Shown in pieces: positions 1 to 12,381 of a stretch of DNA of 64,000 bases (positions are counted from its first letter, which is position 1; each line of letters starts with the position of its first letter). Origin of the DNA: Saururus chinensis (Eukaryota > Streptophyta > Magnoliopsida > Piperales > Saururaceae); contig CP141143.1 in NCBI GenBank assembly GCA_035235625.1, positions 7,298,501 through 7,362,500 of the forward strand. The letters are read 5' to 3'. The translations under genes and the position numbers were made by a program. The notes below the pieces were generated by a model that saw only the letters and a program-made list of their open reading frames with translations, was not told the origin of the DNA and searched no databases.

Positions 1-789
1 CCTAAGGGAACCTGTTTTCACGTGTTTTCACGTGATGTTGGGAATCCTGCAAGCAAAGGGGAGCTGGAGCTCAAGCTGAAGAGAAATAGTCTTTATTCAA
101 CCCAAAATTACTGTATTACATAGGTTCATGGCTTTATATAGTAAAGCCTACAGACTAGAAAAAACTGAAATAGCCCTAAAGTCAAAAGAAAAGATTAAAA
201 TAACCGTAATAAAAATGAAGGAAATAAATACTATTAAGTCTTGTGCCTTCATTTGTAAATATGAAAAGTATTCACAATGTCTGCATCGCTGGTCCATGAG
301 GGCGTAAATTATGCTGAAGGACTTGTTTCATGCTAGAAAAGTGTCGTGGAGATTTTCTTTATACATTTAATATATAAACATTATACCAGTTGCTTGATAC
401 TTATCATTATATTCTTCCTGAAAAGGTGTACAAAGTTATATCTGCCATGGGGTGTTGTACTTTTTTATGAATGATAATACATGGAGTTTGATGTAAATTT
501 AAAATATCATCTCCCCAAGAAAAAAAGAGGCACAACATTTGCTTTGTGGAGGGTTAGACCACGATCTACGTTGGAGAAGGCTCATGTCCTCAGCAAGCCA
601 CATGGTTGAACCCTGTAGGAGAAGTAGCCGGCTTTTGTTACGGTCTGAAGTACATACCTGTGCTTGAATTTTTGTGTTAAGAAAAGAATGTTTACTGATC
701 ACGAAATTTAAATGTATAATTGCATTTAATGTACAAATTGACATTTGCATTTTGTTTTCACATTCATATGGGCGCTAACTTTTTGCCAG
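1..789. other. Non-coding, probably intron of MTV1-like gene
   Basis: No exon of the ENTH/VHS gene that continues at 790 was found here. The sequence is AT-rich with many stops in all frames. A CAG acceptor at 787-789 closes it. The exons encoding the N-terminal ENTH-like and VHS-like part of the protein must lie before base 1. Confidence 0.6.
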
Positions 790-2841
790 GTTCGTATGAA
801 AGCAGTCTGTGTGCTTGAGGCAATTCTTAGAAAAAGGGAAGATGCACATCTTTCTGTTATAGCTACGTATTTTAGTGAAAATCCTCATGTTGTTGTCAAA
901 TGTTCAGAAACCCCACAAGCGACTTTAAGGGAAAAAGCTAACAAGGTACGTAATTTGTTAATATGGTTTTACTTGATATAAATCCTAGAAATTAATGTGC
1001 GCCTCCAAATTAAATCTTTTGTGCCTCTGCTGGTAAAGTTCAAGTAAATTGCAATTGCTTTTGCATATTTTCCAGGTTTTCTTCTGCCTTAATAAATAAA
1101 TGGAACCCTTTACCCATTCTTCTGTTTAGCAGCATCAGTTAGTATCTGATTCTGCTTTTCGGGTAAAAAATTGTTCATGAGGTAGATGGAGTTTTTTAAT
1201 CTTGTAGCTTGATAAAAATTGCTCAACAAGTTCATTCCTTTTTAAGTCTTAAGGAGTAGGTATTATTTTTTTAAATCATCCCCAGCTCCTGATGATTCTA
1301 GCGGCTAAGAACAGACATTTTTTGGCCCAGAAAATTTAATGTAATTATGTTTTCGTGAATGAACGCACTCTAAATTATATCACAGCCTGAGCGTGCTGTT
1401 CTTTTATGTTTGCTAGTCCTCATTTTGCAATCTTGCTGTTTACTGAACTGTCAATTTGTATTTCTTCTGCTGCATTAATGTAATTAATTAAATAACAATG
1501 GTATGTTAAGTTTTGCTGCGAGAGCTGGCATTGATTTGTGTAAAATTGGATACTTCTTATTTCTATTCATTTATTTACAACAACCAGAAACAATTTGTTA
1601 CTGGAAAATCAAGACAAACTGCATTTATTGTTCTAATTTTTCTTTTCTTCTCACTTGAAGTTTAACGTAGTTGTTGTTACACACTTCTAATTGATAGGTG
1701 TTGGCCCTTTTAGATGGAGAGCAGACTGCTGGTGGTGGACAACAGTTGAATCCCAAAGCTGAGGTGATTGTCATGGAAATGCCCGACCTTATAGACACTG
1801 GTGACCTGGATGAAGCTTCTGATCTAAGTAAAACTGATTACAGTGTTGGTACCACTAATGTGTCTAGACCCCTTGTTGATGATCTCTTTGGAAACAGCAT
1901 CACCAGCAGTGCAAGCTCAAGCGGAAATAAAAACAAAGATGACCCTTTTGCAGATGTGTCATTCCACCCTACTGACGAGGGTGAGCAAAAGGTTGATCAC
2001 CTCTTTTCTGGCTTGGATGTTGATAGTAAGCAAGACAGAGATCACAGCGTAGATGACCTATTTTCCAGCTTTAACATTGATACTAATCAAAATACCACAG
2101 CTCCAGTGAACAGCTCCATTTACAAGTCCGAAATGATTGAACTTTCTGGTTCCTCTGAAATTTTACATTCTAGTGCAGAGAACAAAGGCTTGAATGATTT
2201 GATGGCCGGGTTGTCCATAAATGCATCAACTCCACAGCAGAAACACCAAGGAACCTTGCAAGAGGGATCTTCTGGAGGCTCCTTCCTAGGCCTAGACAGA
2301 CTGTCGAACCAGTCTGCTCCTACACAACTTTTGAGCCGTGGAATGAATTCTGAACCCATGCCTTTAAACATGTTCCAGCCAAATCCTTTGCCTTTGGAAA
2401 ATTCCATGCAATTCAATATCCCTCCTAATTTTATGTTTAATCCAGCTTTGGCTTCTCTTTCTCAGAACTACAATGCCATGGGCAGTGTATATACACAGCA
2501 GCAGCTGTTGGCTTCCATGTCTAATTTCCAACACTTTGGACATATGACAGCTGTTCAAGCTAATACTGGGCTTGGAATGCCACCCAGTAATGGCACGGAG
2601 GGAGACTTATCTCCCCTCCCGGACATCTTTCACTTTACAAACAATTCACCTCAGACACCTAGTGCTGTACCAAACAGCATGAAGAGGGAGGAGACAAGAG
2701 CCTTTGATTTTATTTCGGTATGGATCAAATCATTGCCTCATGTTATTGAACACTTAAATTGGCCGTGGACGAGTGCTTAATCATGTCTTTTCATTGCAGG
2801 AACATCTCTCAGCAGCTCGGGATTCAAAGAGAGTGTCCTGA
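790..2841 (+). CDS. MTV1: MTV1-like ENTH/VHS-family clathrin adaptor, 3' part
   Basis: C-terminal 405 residues of a protein resembling Arabidopsis MODIFIED TRANSPORT TO THE VACUOLE 1, an ENTH-family adaptor that works with clathrin at the trans-Golgi network in vacuolar cargo sorting. Exons are 790-945, 1698-2717 and 2800-2841, all phase 0 with GT-AG introns. The first exon has the end of the helical domain (VRMKAVCVLEAILRKRED, then TLREKANK). The large exon is a disordered, acidic tail starting with the family motif LIDTGDLDE. It carries repeated DLF-type motifs (DDLFGN, DHLFSG, DDLFSS, NDLMAG), plausible clathrin/adaptor-binding sites, followed by a Gln/Asn/Met-rich stretch. The end, AFDFIS then EHLSAARDSKRVS, is the conserved C-terminus. 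The gene is partial only because the window starts inside it; no break is seen in the visible part. Recognition is from remembered family sequence. Confidence 0.9.
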
Positions 2842-3444
2842 AGCTCCTAGCTTTCTGTATTGATCAAGTACCGGTGCCATCCAATAGCCAAAAGCATGTT
2901 GCGCGGGTTAATTTTCTCGAATGGACATCAATTCGCAACAATAGGGTTTATCGCACCTAATTTTTTCAATGCTTTTGCACATAATGTTTTATTGCCAGAG
3001 GTGAGAAATTTTATTTTCGGAAGTCGAGAAAAACGTGGAGAAGGTGGTTGTTGTATCATACCGTGGATTAGAGTTGGAACAAGTCTCCTTACCATAGCTT
3101 TTGTCGTGATCGTATTTGTTTCATTTTGCTACAGTGTACCCCTTAGGGAGGTGGGGATACTACCCTGTAAAGAACATTGGGGACGGGTATTCAACCGCCG
3201 GGAGTCCGCCCCAACACCCGAGTTCTTAACCAGGTTGGATAGGCCCAATGCCCGTCTTGATTGATTATTGAGGACAGTTTCTTATATTTCATTTAGCTTT
3301 TCTTTATCCTTGCAACTTTTGTTTTTGGTGAATCATTCTACATTTCTACTCCCCCATTACCTTTGCAACTAACACTCCTTTGGGGTGAAGGGTATTCATT
3401 AGGGAGCGGAAAATATGCTAAGCCTTAAGGTTTTTATAAAAGTT

Positions 3445-3549
3445 CTTGCCGTCCCATATTGAGTGCGCTATTTGGTTTTTTGAAATATACAAAAAAGAGT
3501 TTATTTTGAAAAAGCCATATGGGACACTTCATATGGGACGGAGAGGGTA
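3445..3549. mobile_element. Stowaway-like MITE
   Basis: About 105 bp. The right end read inward begins TACCCTCTCCGTCCCATATG, close to the CTCCCTCCGT terminus typical of plant Stowaway elements. The left end contains GCCGTCCCATATTGAG, so the ends are inverted around a TTTGGTTTTTT / AAAAAGAG core. Left boundary and TA duplication are degenerate. Confidence 0.55.
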
Positions 3550-4429
3550 TTTTGTTCTGAGTCTGGAGTAATTATTTTTATAATTTTTTGAAGTTGCTAT
3601 GGAAATTTAACATGGGGCTTAAACCGAGGAGTCCGCATGTAGTCATTGATCCCCTTGCTAGCACAGGCAAGGGAAAATTTTTCTATTTAAATATTTTTTT
3701 CTCATTTTGAAATAATTTATTAAAATTTTTTGAAGTTGATATGAAAATTTAATGGTTGTTTGGGTGTTGGATTTTTGTTGAAATGAAAGGATTTTTTTAA
3801 GAATTATTTAAAAATTTACAACTTAATGTGAATTATAGTTGGTAATGAAATTTTTTAGAATAAATTTAGATGTCGTGTTAAATTTAATTTTAAAACTTTA
3901 GATTAATATAATCTTCTCTTTTGAATTTGGATGTGCACGTTTTTGTATTATTATGCTCTTAAATCTTAAAAGGGTAGGTAGTTTTGATCTTTTAGCCTAT
4001 ATGATATTATTTTTGAGGCTCAAATCAATATCAGTAACCCGTGAAATATAATAAATTATATAATTTAAAAATGGAGGCTAAGAACCAGATTCACCCTATG
4101 AGGTGTGATTCGATGATTCTAGTCGATTCGGATTTAAAATAGTTCATAGGATCAATTTTTTGGTAAAATTTTTAATTTTGCCTATCTTTTAGATACAAAC
4201 TAATTTAGAGAATCAATAAAATATTAAAATAAGTAATACTACAAATCTTATAGAAATTTTATGTGAAATGCTACGTTTAGTGAGACTTGTAAAACATGAT
4301 TAAAATTTATGCCGAATACTCAAAGCTTATAAAATTTATGCCGAACACTAATTTAGAGAATCAATAAAATATTAAAATAAACAATACTACGAATCTTATA
4401 AAAATGTTATGTTAACATGATTAAAATGT

Positions 4430-4600
4430 TAACGACTTGAGCTGAATATTGAGCTTTTATGGTTCAAAGTCGAACACTCAAAGCTTAAATAAGCTCAAAA
4501 TTTTTTGCTCGAACTCATCTTGAATTGAAAATCCAAAGTTGAGTTTGAATTCGAGCTTGAACTTAAGTAAGTAAATCATGAGCCTAAGCTCGAACTAAAA
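4430..4600. repeat. GAGCTTGA/TCGAACTC-rich dispersed repeat, copy 1
   Basis: Dense, imperfect alternation of GAGCTTGAAC, TTCGAGC and GAACTCA words. This pattern recurs at 5700-5905 and is common in non-autonomous plant repeats whose ends read as GGGCTGT-type sequence. No protein or clear ends here. Confidence 0.35.
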
Positions 4601-5105
4601 AAATTAAAATAATATATATATATGTATATAAATTTAAAATATATAAAGTATCACACATACTTATATATTTTTAGTATTAAATATAACTAAATATACTTCA
4701 ATAAATATTACGACTAGATCTTGAATATCTGACTATAATTTCTATGAAAGAAGAAAATTATGATAAATAAATTTTAGCTACATATGCTTAAAATAAGCAG
4801 CATTGCTATTTTTTTCTCTTTATGTGCATATAATCACTAAAAAAATATGCAATATTACCATCTACTTCTTTATATTTTATTTTCTTTACAGACTTATAAA
4901 TCACTTGTAAAAGAATTATTCTTTAGCCTTAATATGCCTCTAAAATTTTTTAATATATATATATATATATATTGTAAGCTAAGAATGGTCCTAGTATCAT
5001 GTTTCAACTTTTAAAAGAATATCTAATCATTCTTTTCTAAACTAAGACTGGTCTCCCTAATGTAATACTTCTTTTAAAAGAATTTTTAAGTATATTTGTG
5101 CGATA

Positions 5106-5199
5106 TCATATTGAAGCTCTATTTGGTTTTTTAATTGAATTAATTTTAGTTCATCTTAAAAAATCAAATAAAGCTATTAATTTGGGATAGAAGGAGTAT
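5106..5199. mobile_element. Stowaway-like MITE
   Basis: Short foldback: GAAGCTCTATTTGGTTTTTT on the left is mirrored by AAAAAATCAAATAAAGCTATT on the right, and the right terminus reads inward as TACTCCTTCTATCCCAAATT. Same core (TTAATAGCTTTATTT) as other short elements in this window. Confidence 0.5.
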
Positions 5200-5528
5200 A
5201 TTACTCTGTCTCCAATATTTTTATTTTTATAAAATATATTATATATATATATATATCAATTATAATTTAACAATAATATATATCATAATTTTTTTTTTTT
5301 AAGTTTAGGCTTATGTATATCAGTGTGATCGAAGATATTATAGGCCATCAAATTGAGATATGAGGGTGTAAGAAGATATAAACTAATATGCCTTTTGAAT
5401 ATGTGTTGTTAGATCGTTATATGAAGATTCACGACATGGAGGCTCATGTAGTCGTGCGTGAGCCTTGGCTCATATAAATGGGTCTCGTATATCATATATA
5501 ATATATGATATTGATACATATGTCATGC

Positions 5529-5606
5529 ATCTTAGATTAATAGCTCCATTTGATTTTTTAAAATGAATTAAGCAAATGAAGCTACTAATTTAGAATTGAG
5601 GGAGTA
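5529..5606. mobile_element. Stowaway-like MITE
   Basis: About 78 bp. The right end reads inward as TACTCCCTCAATTCTAAATT. Inverted arms TTAGATTAATAGCTCCATTTG and CAAATGAAGCTACTAATTTA flank a short AT loop. It is one of the clearest members of the small family seen also at 34882 and 41312. Confidence 0.6.
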
Positions 5607-5699
5607 TGTCATAAATATATGTATTTAAATTAATAATAATGTTTATATAAAATTTGCATATGCATGTATTATTTATTATATATATATATTATTTATATA

Positions 5700-5905
5700 T
5701 AATTTTAAAATTATATTCGAGTTTGAACTTGAGCCGAGTAGCATTGAGTTTAAGTTTTATTCGAACCGATCCGAATTGAGTAGGCGTCAGTTTAAATTCA
5801 GCTTGAGCTTATTTGAACCCGATTTAAGTCGAACCTAATTTGAACTGAGCTGAGCTGAGCCTGGGCCTACTCAACGAGCCAACTAAGCTTATTAACAGCC
5901 CTAAA
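5700..5905. repeat. GAGCTTGA-rich dispersed repeat, copy 2
   Basis: Second block of the same word pattern as 4430-4600, ending at 5893-5905 in AACAGCCCTAAAC, that is GGGCTGTT read on the minus strand, a common terminus of this plant repeat class. Superfamily is not decided by the sequence. Confidence 0.4.
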
Positions 5906-6488
5906 CATGATCATGGGGATGGATAAAGGACCCTTTAAACGGGGACGAACATAATTTTCTACCTTCTACCACATGAGTTAGGTGTGACCCCGTGTACGAA
6001 TTGGGTATTTATAATTTGAGGTTCCCTTTCCATCCGGACCATCACCCCGCCCCCGCGGCTCTCTCTATGATGTGTGATTATGAAGTTATGAAATCTCCAT
6101 CATCTTTCTTAATGAGGTATAGAATCTGTGGTTTAAGACGATAGACTTGCTTACTTGACACCCTGCTATGGGGTTCAACCACCGTGTTTGACTGTTTGGG
6201 CAAGGAATCGTACATCAGACAATATGGGTCATCCAGTGGATCATAACAGTGTTTTGCTCTTGTCCGGTATCCATTTTACTTACCGAAGAAAACCCAGTGG
6301 TATCAGGTATGTACAGACTGAGACTAATCAAAATTCAAAATTAGTATATAAATCAGCCAATCTGTCCAAGAGCAAATATCTTTTCACGACGACAATTTAT
6401 AACAATAGATTTGTCAACCAAATGTGAATGAAGCATCCTTTCAGTCATACGTCAAAAAGTTCAGTCCGCAATCATCGTTTCCTGTCGA

Positions 6489-7661
6489 TTACGAAGCTGG
6501 CATAGTTGTCATATCCAGGTTACTCCATAATTGAACTTCCATCTTCTTAGCTCTGTCGAGTTGTTTTACAGAATCAACTCGTTCTGAAGAATAAGTCGAC
6601 GGAATCTAGTCACAGAAAAAAGAAGCCATCAAAAGTATTTACGTATATAATAAAGCTAGCAATACCGGAATTCTAAATTGCATAACTAACCAGGAATGGT
6701 ATGTACTTCTTGATTGCTGCCAACATAGCAGCATGGCCCACGGCAGATACCTGGTCAGAAAAGCAACAAGTTAAAACTTCATGTTGAACAATAACGCATG
6801 CGCAGAATAACATGCATCCTAAACTACAAAGAACTTTCTGCATGAAAAAGATAGAAAAATCCATTAGAATCTTCTCTGATGCGTGAAATATTAATAAATA
6901 CTAACGGGAAGAAGCATAAGGATTGCCACAGGAATCACTACTACAATGTCGCTCATTGTCCTCCCCAATTTCTTCCTTTCCCGGCTTGTAAGTGTTCGCC
7001 CAAAAAATTGTTTCCAAGTGAGTCGCAGAGCAACTGACATGTCGATGATGAGCAACCGAGTTCCCGCCCATATATCCTTTATACAAATTAATGAATGATT
7101 AAGAATTTAAAGTTTGGATGTTCTCTAAAATAATCAAGAAAAGTTCATTAATCTTACCGAGCTAGTAGATATCAGCTTCTCGCTAGACTTCTTCAAAAAG
7201 TTTTTGCGTTTATGCTTCACCTCCGCAGCAGCAGTAGAATTTCTACCTTCATTCTACCCAAGCTGGAAGATTATTGTTACAGAAAACCAGTGACAAAAAT
7301 TTATGCTCATGAGGAGGCTGCTCCTCAAATAATGCAATCACTACTGTTTGCGAGGCAACGAATAATACAAACACAATAGCATAAAAGCAACTAAAAAGCG
7401 TACAATCCTTGGTATTAGCTTAAACTGACCTCCTTGCGGGGGGTTACCTTACTGGCACGAGAAATCCGATCAGCCGTTTGTTCTTGAGCATTTGTCACAT
7501 GAATAGGAATTTTTCTGTGTAGTTCAACTGAGGAATTGACATTCACCAGGTCTTGATGGTCTACAGGCACATCTTGTTCGGGTCTTTGTCCGACTTTGAG
7601 CAGTTCCCTATTTGGTGAGAAAGCATTAGAAAGACAAATCAGCCGCGCGTGCACAAGAATG

Positions 7662-7740
<79 letters not shown>

Positions 7741-10700
7741 GATGATTTATAATAAGCAGATCCATAGTCTTCGAGGCATATATCTAACAGATTCTGGCTG
7801 TAAAGTTAAGTGGAAGAAATTCACTATGAGCTGAGAAAATGATGAGCACAAAAGTTTTGAGTTGGGACTTGGAAGCATATCAATACTGAATGGACAAGTT
7901 ATCCTCACCTTCGAAGCAAAAAGGTCATCATATTGACATCAAAATATTGGTGAGTTGACTTGACATAGTCCACATATCTAGAGAATACGTCGGAGCATAC
8001 ATTGAAAACAGTAGAGAAAATAATTTCTTTCTCAGCTTGTATAGGATGCTGCTTTGACCGCCTTTTTTCTGGTGGACTCATACAAGAAGGAACTACGTTA
8101 TAAAAGTCAAGCCATCCAATTTCATCATATACTACCTAGAAGAGAATGCGTATCATGTTAGTCCATGCTAACAACCGTTTACCATGTAATTCAACATATC
8201 CATATATACAGAAAATAACATTTACCTCCATAAAATTTTGATAAACTGACATGGAGGACAACGCAGGGTAAATAAAGAGGCTGCCACACTCTAAGTAGCT
8301 GCAAAGCATTCAGCCTCTTACTATATTAAGCAGACATTTCACACTTCTCATAAACCAAGAAAAAAAAAGGAAGATCACCTTAGAAAATCCTTCACTGGCT
8401 CATCTAGGTTCTTTATAAACATGCATGACAAGAACAATCTTGTCTGAAGGCCTAAAAGTGCAAAAAGTCCGAAGGTGGCCAAATTGTACTCAGGACCCTG
8501 TGAAAGCTGACAAGCAACCTCTTCTAATAGTTAAATGTGAGATCAATGAAATATAAACATGCCACCTACGAAGAATTATATAATATCATGGCCACAAAGT
8601 CACAAACAATTTACAATATTTCTGATCTAGATAGATGATAAAAATACTTGATTCCCCAGTATTAAAATTCACTTAAAGAGGAAAAGTTTTTAATATCACT
8701 TAAGATTTCCCCCAGTATCGCAATGAACCCAAAATTTCATGTGAAATTCTGCCCCTAGGTCTCAAGCTCCTCAAATGACATCAAACTTTTCAACAACCTT
8801 CCATTTACATACCTTACAAGCACTCATGCATATTTCATCAAGAGTTTGTTTTTGATGCACAAATTAACCTGGTTACTGCTAACTATGTTAGTGATATTAA
8901 TCAAGTTCAAAAGGAAAGGTTAGACATAGTTATTCTTTATGTTTGGGATTGTATACAACATCAGGGGCTCAAATGAAATTATCATGAACTGAGTGCTGCT
9001 GTACATAACCTGAGAATTCCAAATAACTAGCAAATACATAAACTTCCACTTTGTTCTCCCTATAACAAATGACACTTATTCTCTAACAAAATTTGCTATT
9101 TTCTGAAACTCAGATGACTGTTATGTGTACTGTAAGAATTTTTCACAACACAATTGCGCAGACAAACATCAAACCTTAGCTTTGTGGTTGTTCTGAATGC
9201 TTGCAGCAATTCCCTCTCTTTGAAATGCAGCAATAAGCTTCCTCTGTACCAAAGACATCCAAAATACCACCTCCTGGCTTGTATCACCCTTAGTCGCCTT
9301 CGATCCAAAATGAGCTAAGAATTCATGCTCAAATCCAGCTATGCACGCAAGGTAATGGAGATCATTTACTTGGACAAGGCAATTCAGCGTGTCCATGAGG
9401 TCTATGATTATATCTGGAAGAGAGCAACAAAATGAAGTACAAGAGATACGCCCACCACCCAGCTTGCTAACTGCAACACAACAGCCTATAGCCACAGTAA
9501 CAATGGCAACCTCACCCGATTTCTCTGTTCTTATGCCAGTATCATCAATTTCAGGTGTTGGTAAACTGCAAGCATGAGAAGAAAGTAAATCGTAGGTATA
9601 TCCTCAGTCAAAATGAACAAGAAACCTCGTAACCTGTTTTACATCATACTTTCAACTTCATTATAGAAAAATAAGGAAAAAAAAAAGATAAAGGAAAGAA
9701 AAACTCCGTCCCCAGTGGAAAACCTTCTAATGAAATCTCGGTACCACCCTTCCAGCAAAGAAGTAAACTTCTCTTTCAGCAATGGCAATTCCTCCGTTTT
9801 AAACCATTCCGCAAGTTTGACATCCCTCATGTTCAACTTGCTTTCAATGTGCTCTCCCAGAATATTTATTGTTGGGGAAAGGCTAAAGCAACCACGTAGA
9901 AACGAACATAAGATGTATAAAAGGTCAGATATACTCTGCAGAAATAGATGATAGGCATGAACAAAAGGCACATGTATTGATTTTGAGGTGCCAAAGTATA
10001 TGTGCTTTCAAAAGGGCACGTATTTTTTAATTAATCACCAATTACCTACATTTTCCATATTGAGTCCGTGTCCATATTAGCTTTCTGATGAAGCTCTATT
10101 ATTTTTGTTATTACGGATTGCAGAAGAGCATAAACCGTTGCCTGCAATCACAGGATAACCTGTTACTTAGTGTAACAAACAAATTCGCAGAGTACTCCAA
10201 TGTCCCAAGCGAAGGTCTTATGATGTAGGTAGATCGCCACGAAATGAGCAAACAAAACAGTACATCTGAAGAGAATGCCACCGTACTCCTGAATATGTAC
10301 CTCATATGCGACATGTTTGTGCCAAGCATACACATCAATGCCCACCCACGCACTGGCGAGCTGCGGTTCACTCTGAGATAACTCATGACTCTGTATTGCG
10401 GTGATAAAACCGTTTACTGACTGATGCAGAGTTTGAACTACGCGGTCGACCTCATTAGGCCTCTTCTGACAATGTTCATTGTCGTATCCACTGTAATCGT
10501 TCAGGTAATCGGAAACTGCAGAAGAGAGTTGAATAAAATACAAGAACAGATTAATAAATAACTTCTCAGAGGATGCTTAGAAGAGACTTGATTAAGGCGA
10601 CGTAATTACTGGAAAGCTTGGATGCAAACGTATTCCGCCGAATTCCACATTTCAGTTGTTCTTTATGATGTAAACCGCTCGGCCGACATTCAAACGCGCA

Positions 10701-10895
10701 TGAAATATCTAACCCCGGGAACATTCGTCTACTATTTGTCTTGAACGAAAGTCTGCAAGACAGGTCAAAGGTGAGGACTTCTTCATCCAATGATGAGCTT
10801 CTAAATCGAAGAAAGTTCGGTATTCTATCTATCTGGCATGAAGGGAAACCATATGGGAGTGCTAACGGAAAAGCTCACAGAGCCACCCCGTTCAT
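6489..10895 (-). CDS. LETM1-like protein
   Basis: About 681-residue plant LETM1-like membrane protein, probably organellar. Coding exons in transcription order: 10895-10879 (provisional start), 10752-10610, 10515-10301, 10141-10115, 9935-9724, 9565-9175, 8497-8379, 8298-8226, 8135-7909, 7607-7430, 7253-7158, 7076-6906, 6750-6691 and 6605-6489. All junctions are GT-AG and every phase matches. The diagnostic part is at the C-terminus: SRERKKLGRTMSDI (about residue 597), a hydrophobic segment with LMLLPVSAVGHAAMLAAIKK, then YIPFLIPSTY, which aligns with the LETM1 segment around its membrane helix and P-S-T-F motif. LETM1 proteins act in inner-membrane cation (K+/H+, Ca2+) balance; transport by this plant subgroup is inferred. 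The middle (about residues 135-440) is conserved-looking but unassigned. The N-terminus is uncertain: the in-phase ATG at 10895 gives MNGVALLSFK, while an ATG at 11276 opens a transit-peptide-like MASIPLSRLATSF frame that I could not join. No breaks seen from 10752 onward. Confidence 0.88.
7665..7737. repeat. (GA)n microsatellite in LETM1-like intron
   Basis: About 36 uninterrupted GA units. It lies in the 301-bp intron between exons 8135-7909 and 7607-7430, so the transcript carries it as a long CU tract ending about 57 nt before the acceptor. Confidence 0.97.
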
Positions 10896-12381
10896 GCAAC
10901 TTCGTAAATGCTATCAAGCCACAAGAGAGTAAGCATTGTTCATAGACATGAGAGTTAAATAATAAAACAGTAAATCGAAAGCTCAGACGTAGTTTCTTCT
11001 TTACTGATAGAATCAGGAAAAGAAGATCATCATGACATCAAACTATTATATTGAACACTCCAGCGTTTTGTTCAGTACCCGTTAACCGAGAGAGAGAAAT
11101 GCATAACGAACGCCAGCTAAAACCATTGATTAGAAGGGTGCACATAAAGTTCCAACAAAGAGGAAAAAGAAACATGATTGAATAAAAGCAAAGGCGAATG
11201 ATGGCGGCTTGGCCACGGTGGAGAACCTAGATAACTGGAAAGAAGTGGCGAGACGAGAGAGCGGAATGGACGCCATTGGAAGAGATGACGACGACTACTA
11301 GCTAGTAGCTAAAGAAGAAGGATCGTCCTTCAGGCATCCAGAGGAGCTAAAACAGTAGAGAAAATTGGAGTATTGTTTTTTATGCGAATCACCGGAACGA
11401 AGAGCTAGCTTCTCCTGCAGACTCATCCTAGGATTCATCTCCCGCCCGTTACTTCGTTTTTGTTTTGTTCTGTTCCAGCTTCGAAGTTTTCGCAGTTTCA
11501 GAGTTCTGGCCGACTCCATGCCATGGTTTTAACGGAGCGAGGAATCCTAATCATTTTTTGCATAATAATTAAGGATCGAGTCATATTCATAACCCTGATT
11601 AGTACTTGTATAAGCGAGATCATTGTTCTGGGCCCGCGGGAAGTGAAGAGAGGGAGTTGCATCTAGGCTCATGCAGATTTTGCTCGGCTTTACTCTGGCA
11701 TGATCTAACGATAATGGCATAAAAGATTCCCCAATCTGCATTCAGAACAAATCTACGCCGGGGCAGGTCGAATCGGCGCATTTCGGGTCAATCCTTCAGT
11801 GGGGTACGTCACAGAAGTTTTCCCACATGCGTGGTGATAGTTGGTGGTGGGGCAGGTGACTAATCTGCGGGGTGTGGATAAAGATACCGTTTCATTTTTT
11901 TTGGGTCTATCCATTCGTACCCTTACTCTCGCTAACATAAACTAAAAATTTCCTAACATAAACTAAAAAACCCCTGCTAAAACCTAAAAGTCATTAACCG
12001 CAACTAAATGCTGGCTGAGAGCTATGCTTAGGTAAAATGAGTTATGAAATAGCCATATCCTTTCCCGATAATGTCTAACAAACTACGATTATGTTTAATC
12101 ACCTAATTTTTTAAGTAATACTATGTACATCAATAACCAACAAACTAGGGCCTGTTGAAAGAAATAATTAATGGTTTCCGACATGCTAACTACAAGTGAG
12201 GGAATCATCAAGAAAGAAAAAGTAGGTAATGAACCCCCTCCCCCCCACCTAATATCCAAAATCTTGTTACACGTACCAATCCCCATAGGTATGTATATGA
12301 CATTTCTGGTGCTTCCTATCTTAATAACAAAGGCATTCAGCAGGCTGACTAAATATTTCATTAGCTCAAAACGCTATTTAC
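10896..12381. other. 5' region of LETM1-like gene and spacer to COX19
   Basis: Includes the likely promoter and 5' leader of the LETM1-like gene. A reading frame starting with ATG at 11276 (minus) encodes MASIPLSRLATSFQLSRFST, which has the look of an organellar transit peptide but was not joined in phase to the main gene. A short direct repeat of CTAACATAAACTAAAAA lies at about 11932-11970. The rest, up to the COX19 stop, holds nothing recognised. Confidence 0.5.

Larger units (their letters stand above)
2842..6488. other. Intergenic region between two convergent genes
   Basis: Holds the 3' ends of the MTV1-like (+) and LETM1-like (-) genes. Open frames here (for example 2860-3264) do not look like known proteins. 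From about 3.4 kb the DNA is very AT-rich, with TA tracts near 4953-4971 and 5232-5257, three short Stowaway-like MITEs and two blocks of a GAGCTTGA-rich dispersed repeat, listed separately. Confidence 0.6.

Noticed and set aside
2860-3264. 134-codon frame downstream of the MTV1-like stop
   Set aside because: It overlaps the expected 3' UTR, has no family likeness and does not extend the upstream protein in phase.
7415-7765. Frame with a long Leu-Ser run
   Set aside because: The run is the (GA)n intron repeat; only the part at 7430-7607 is a true exon of the LETM1-like gene.
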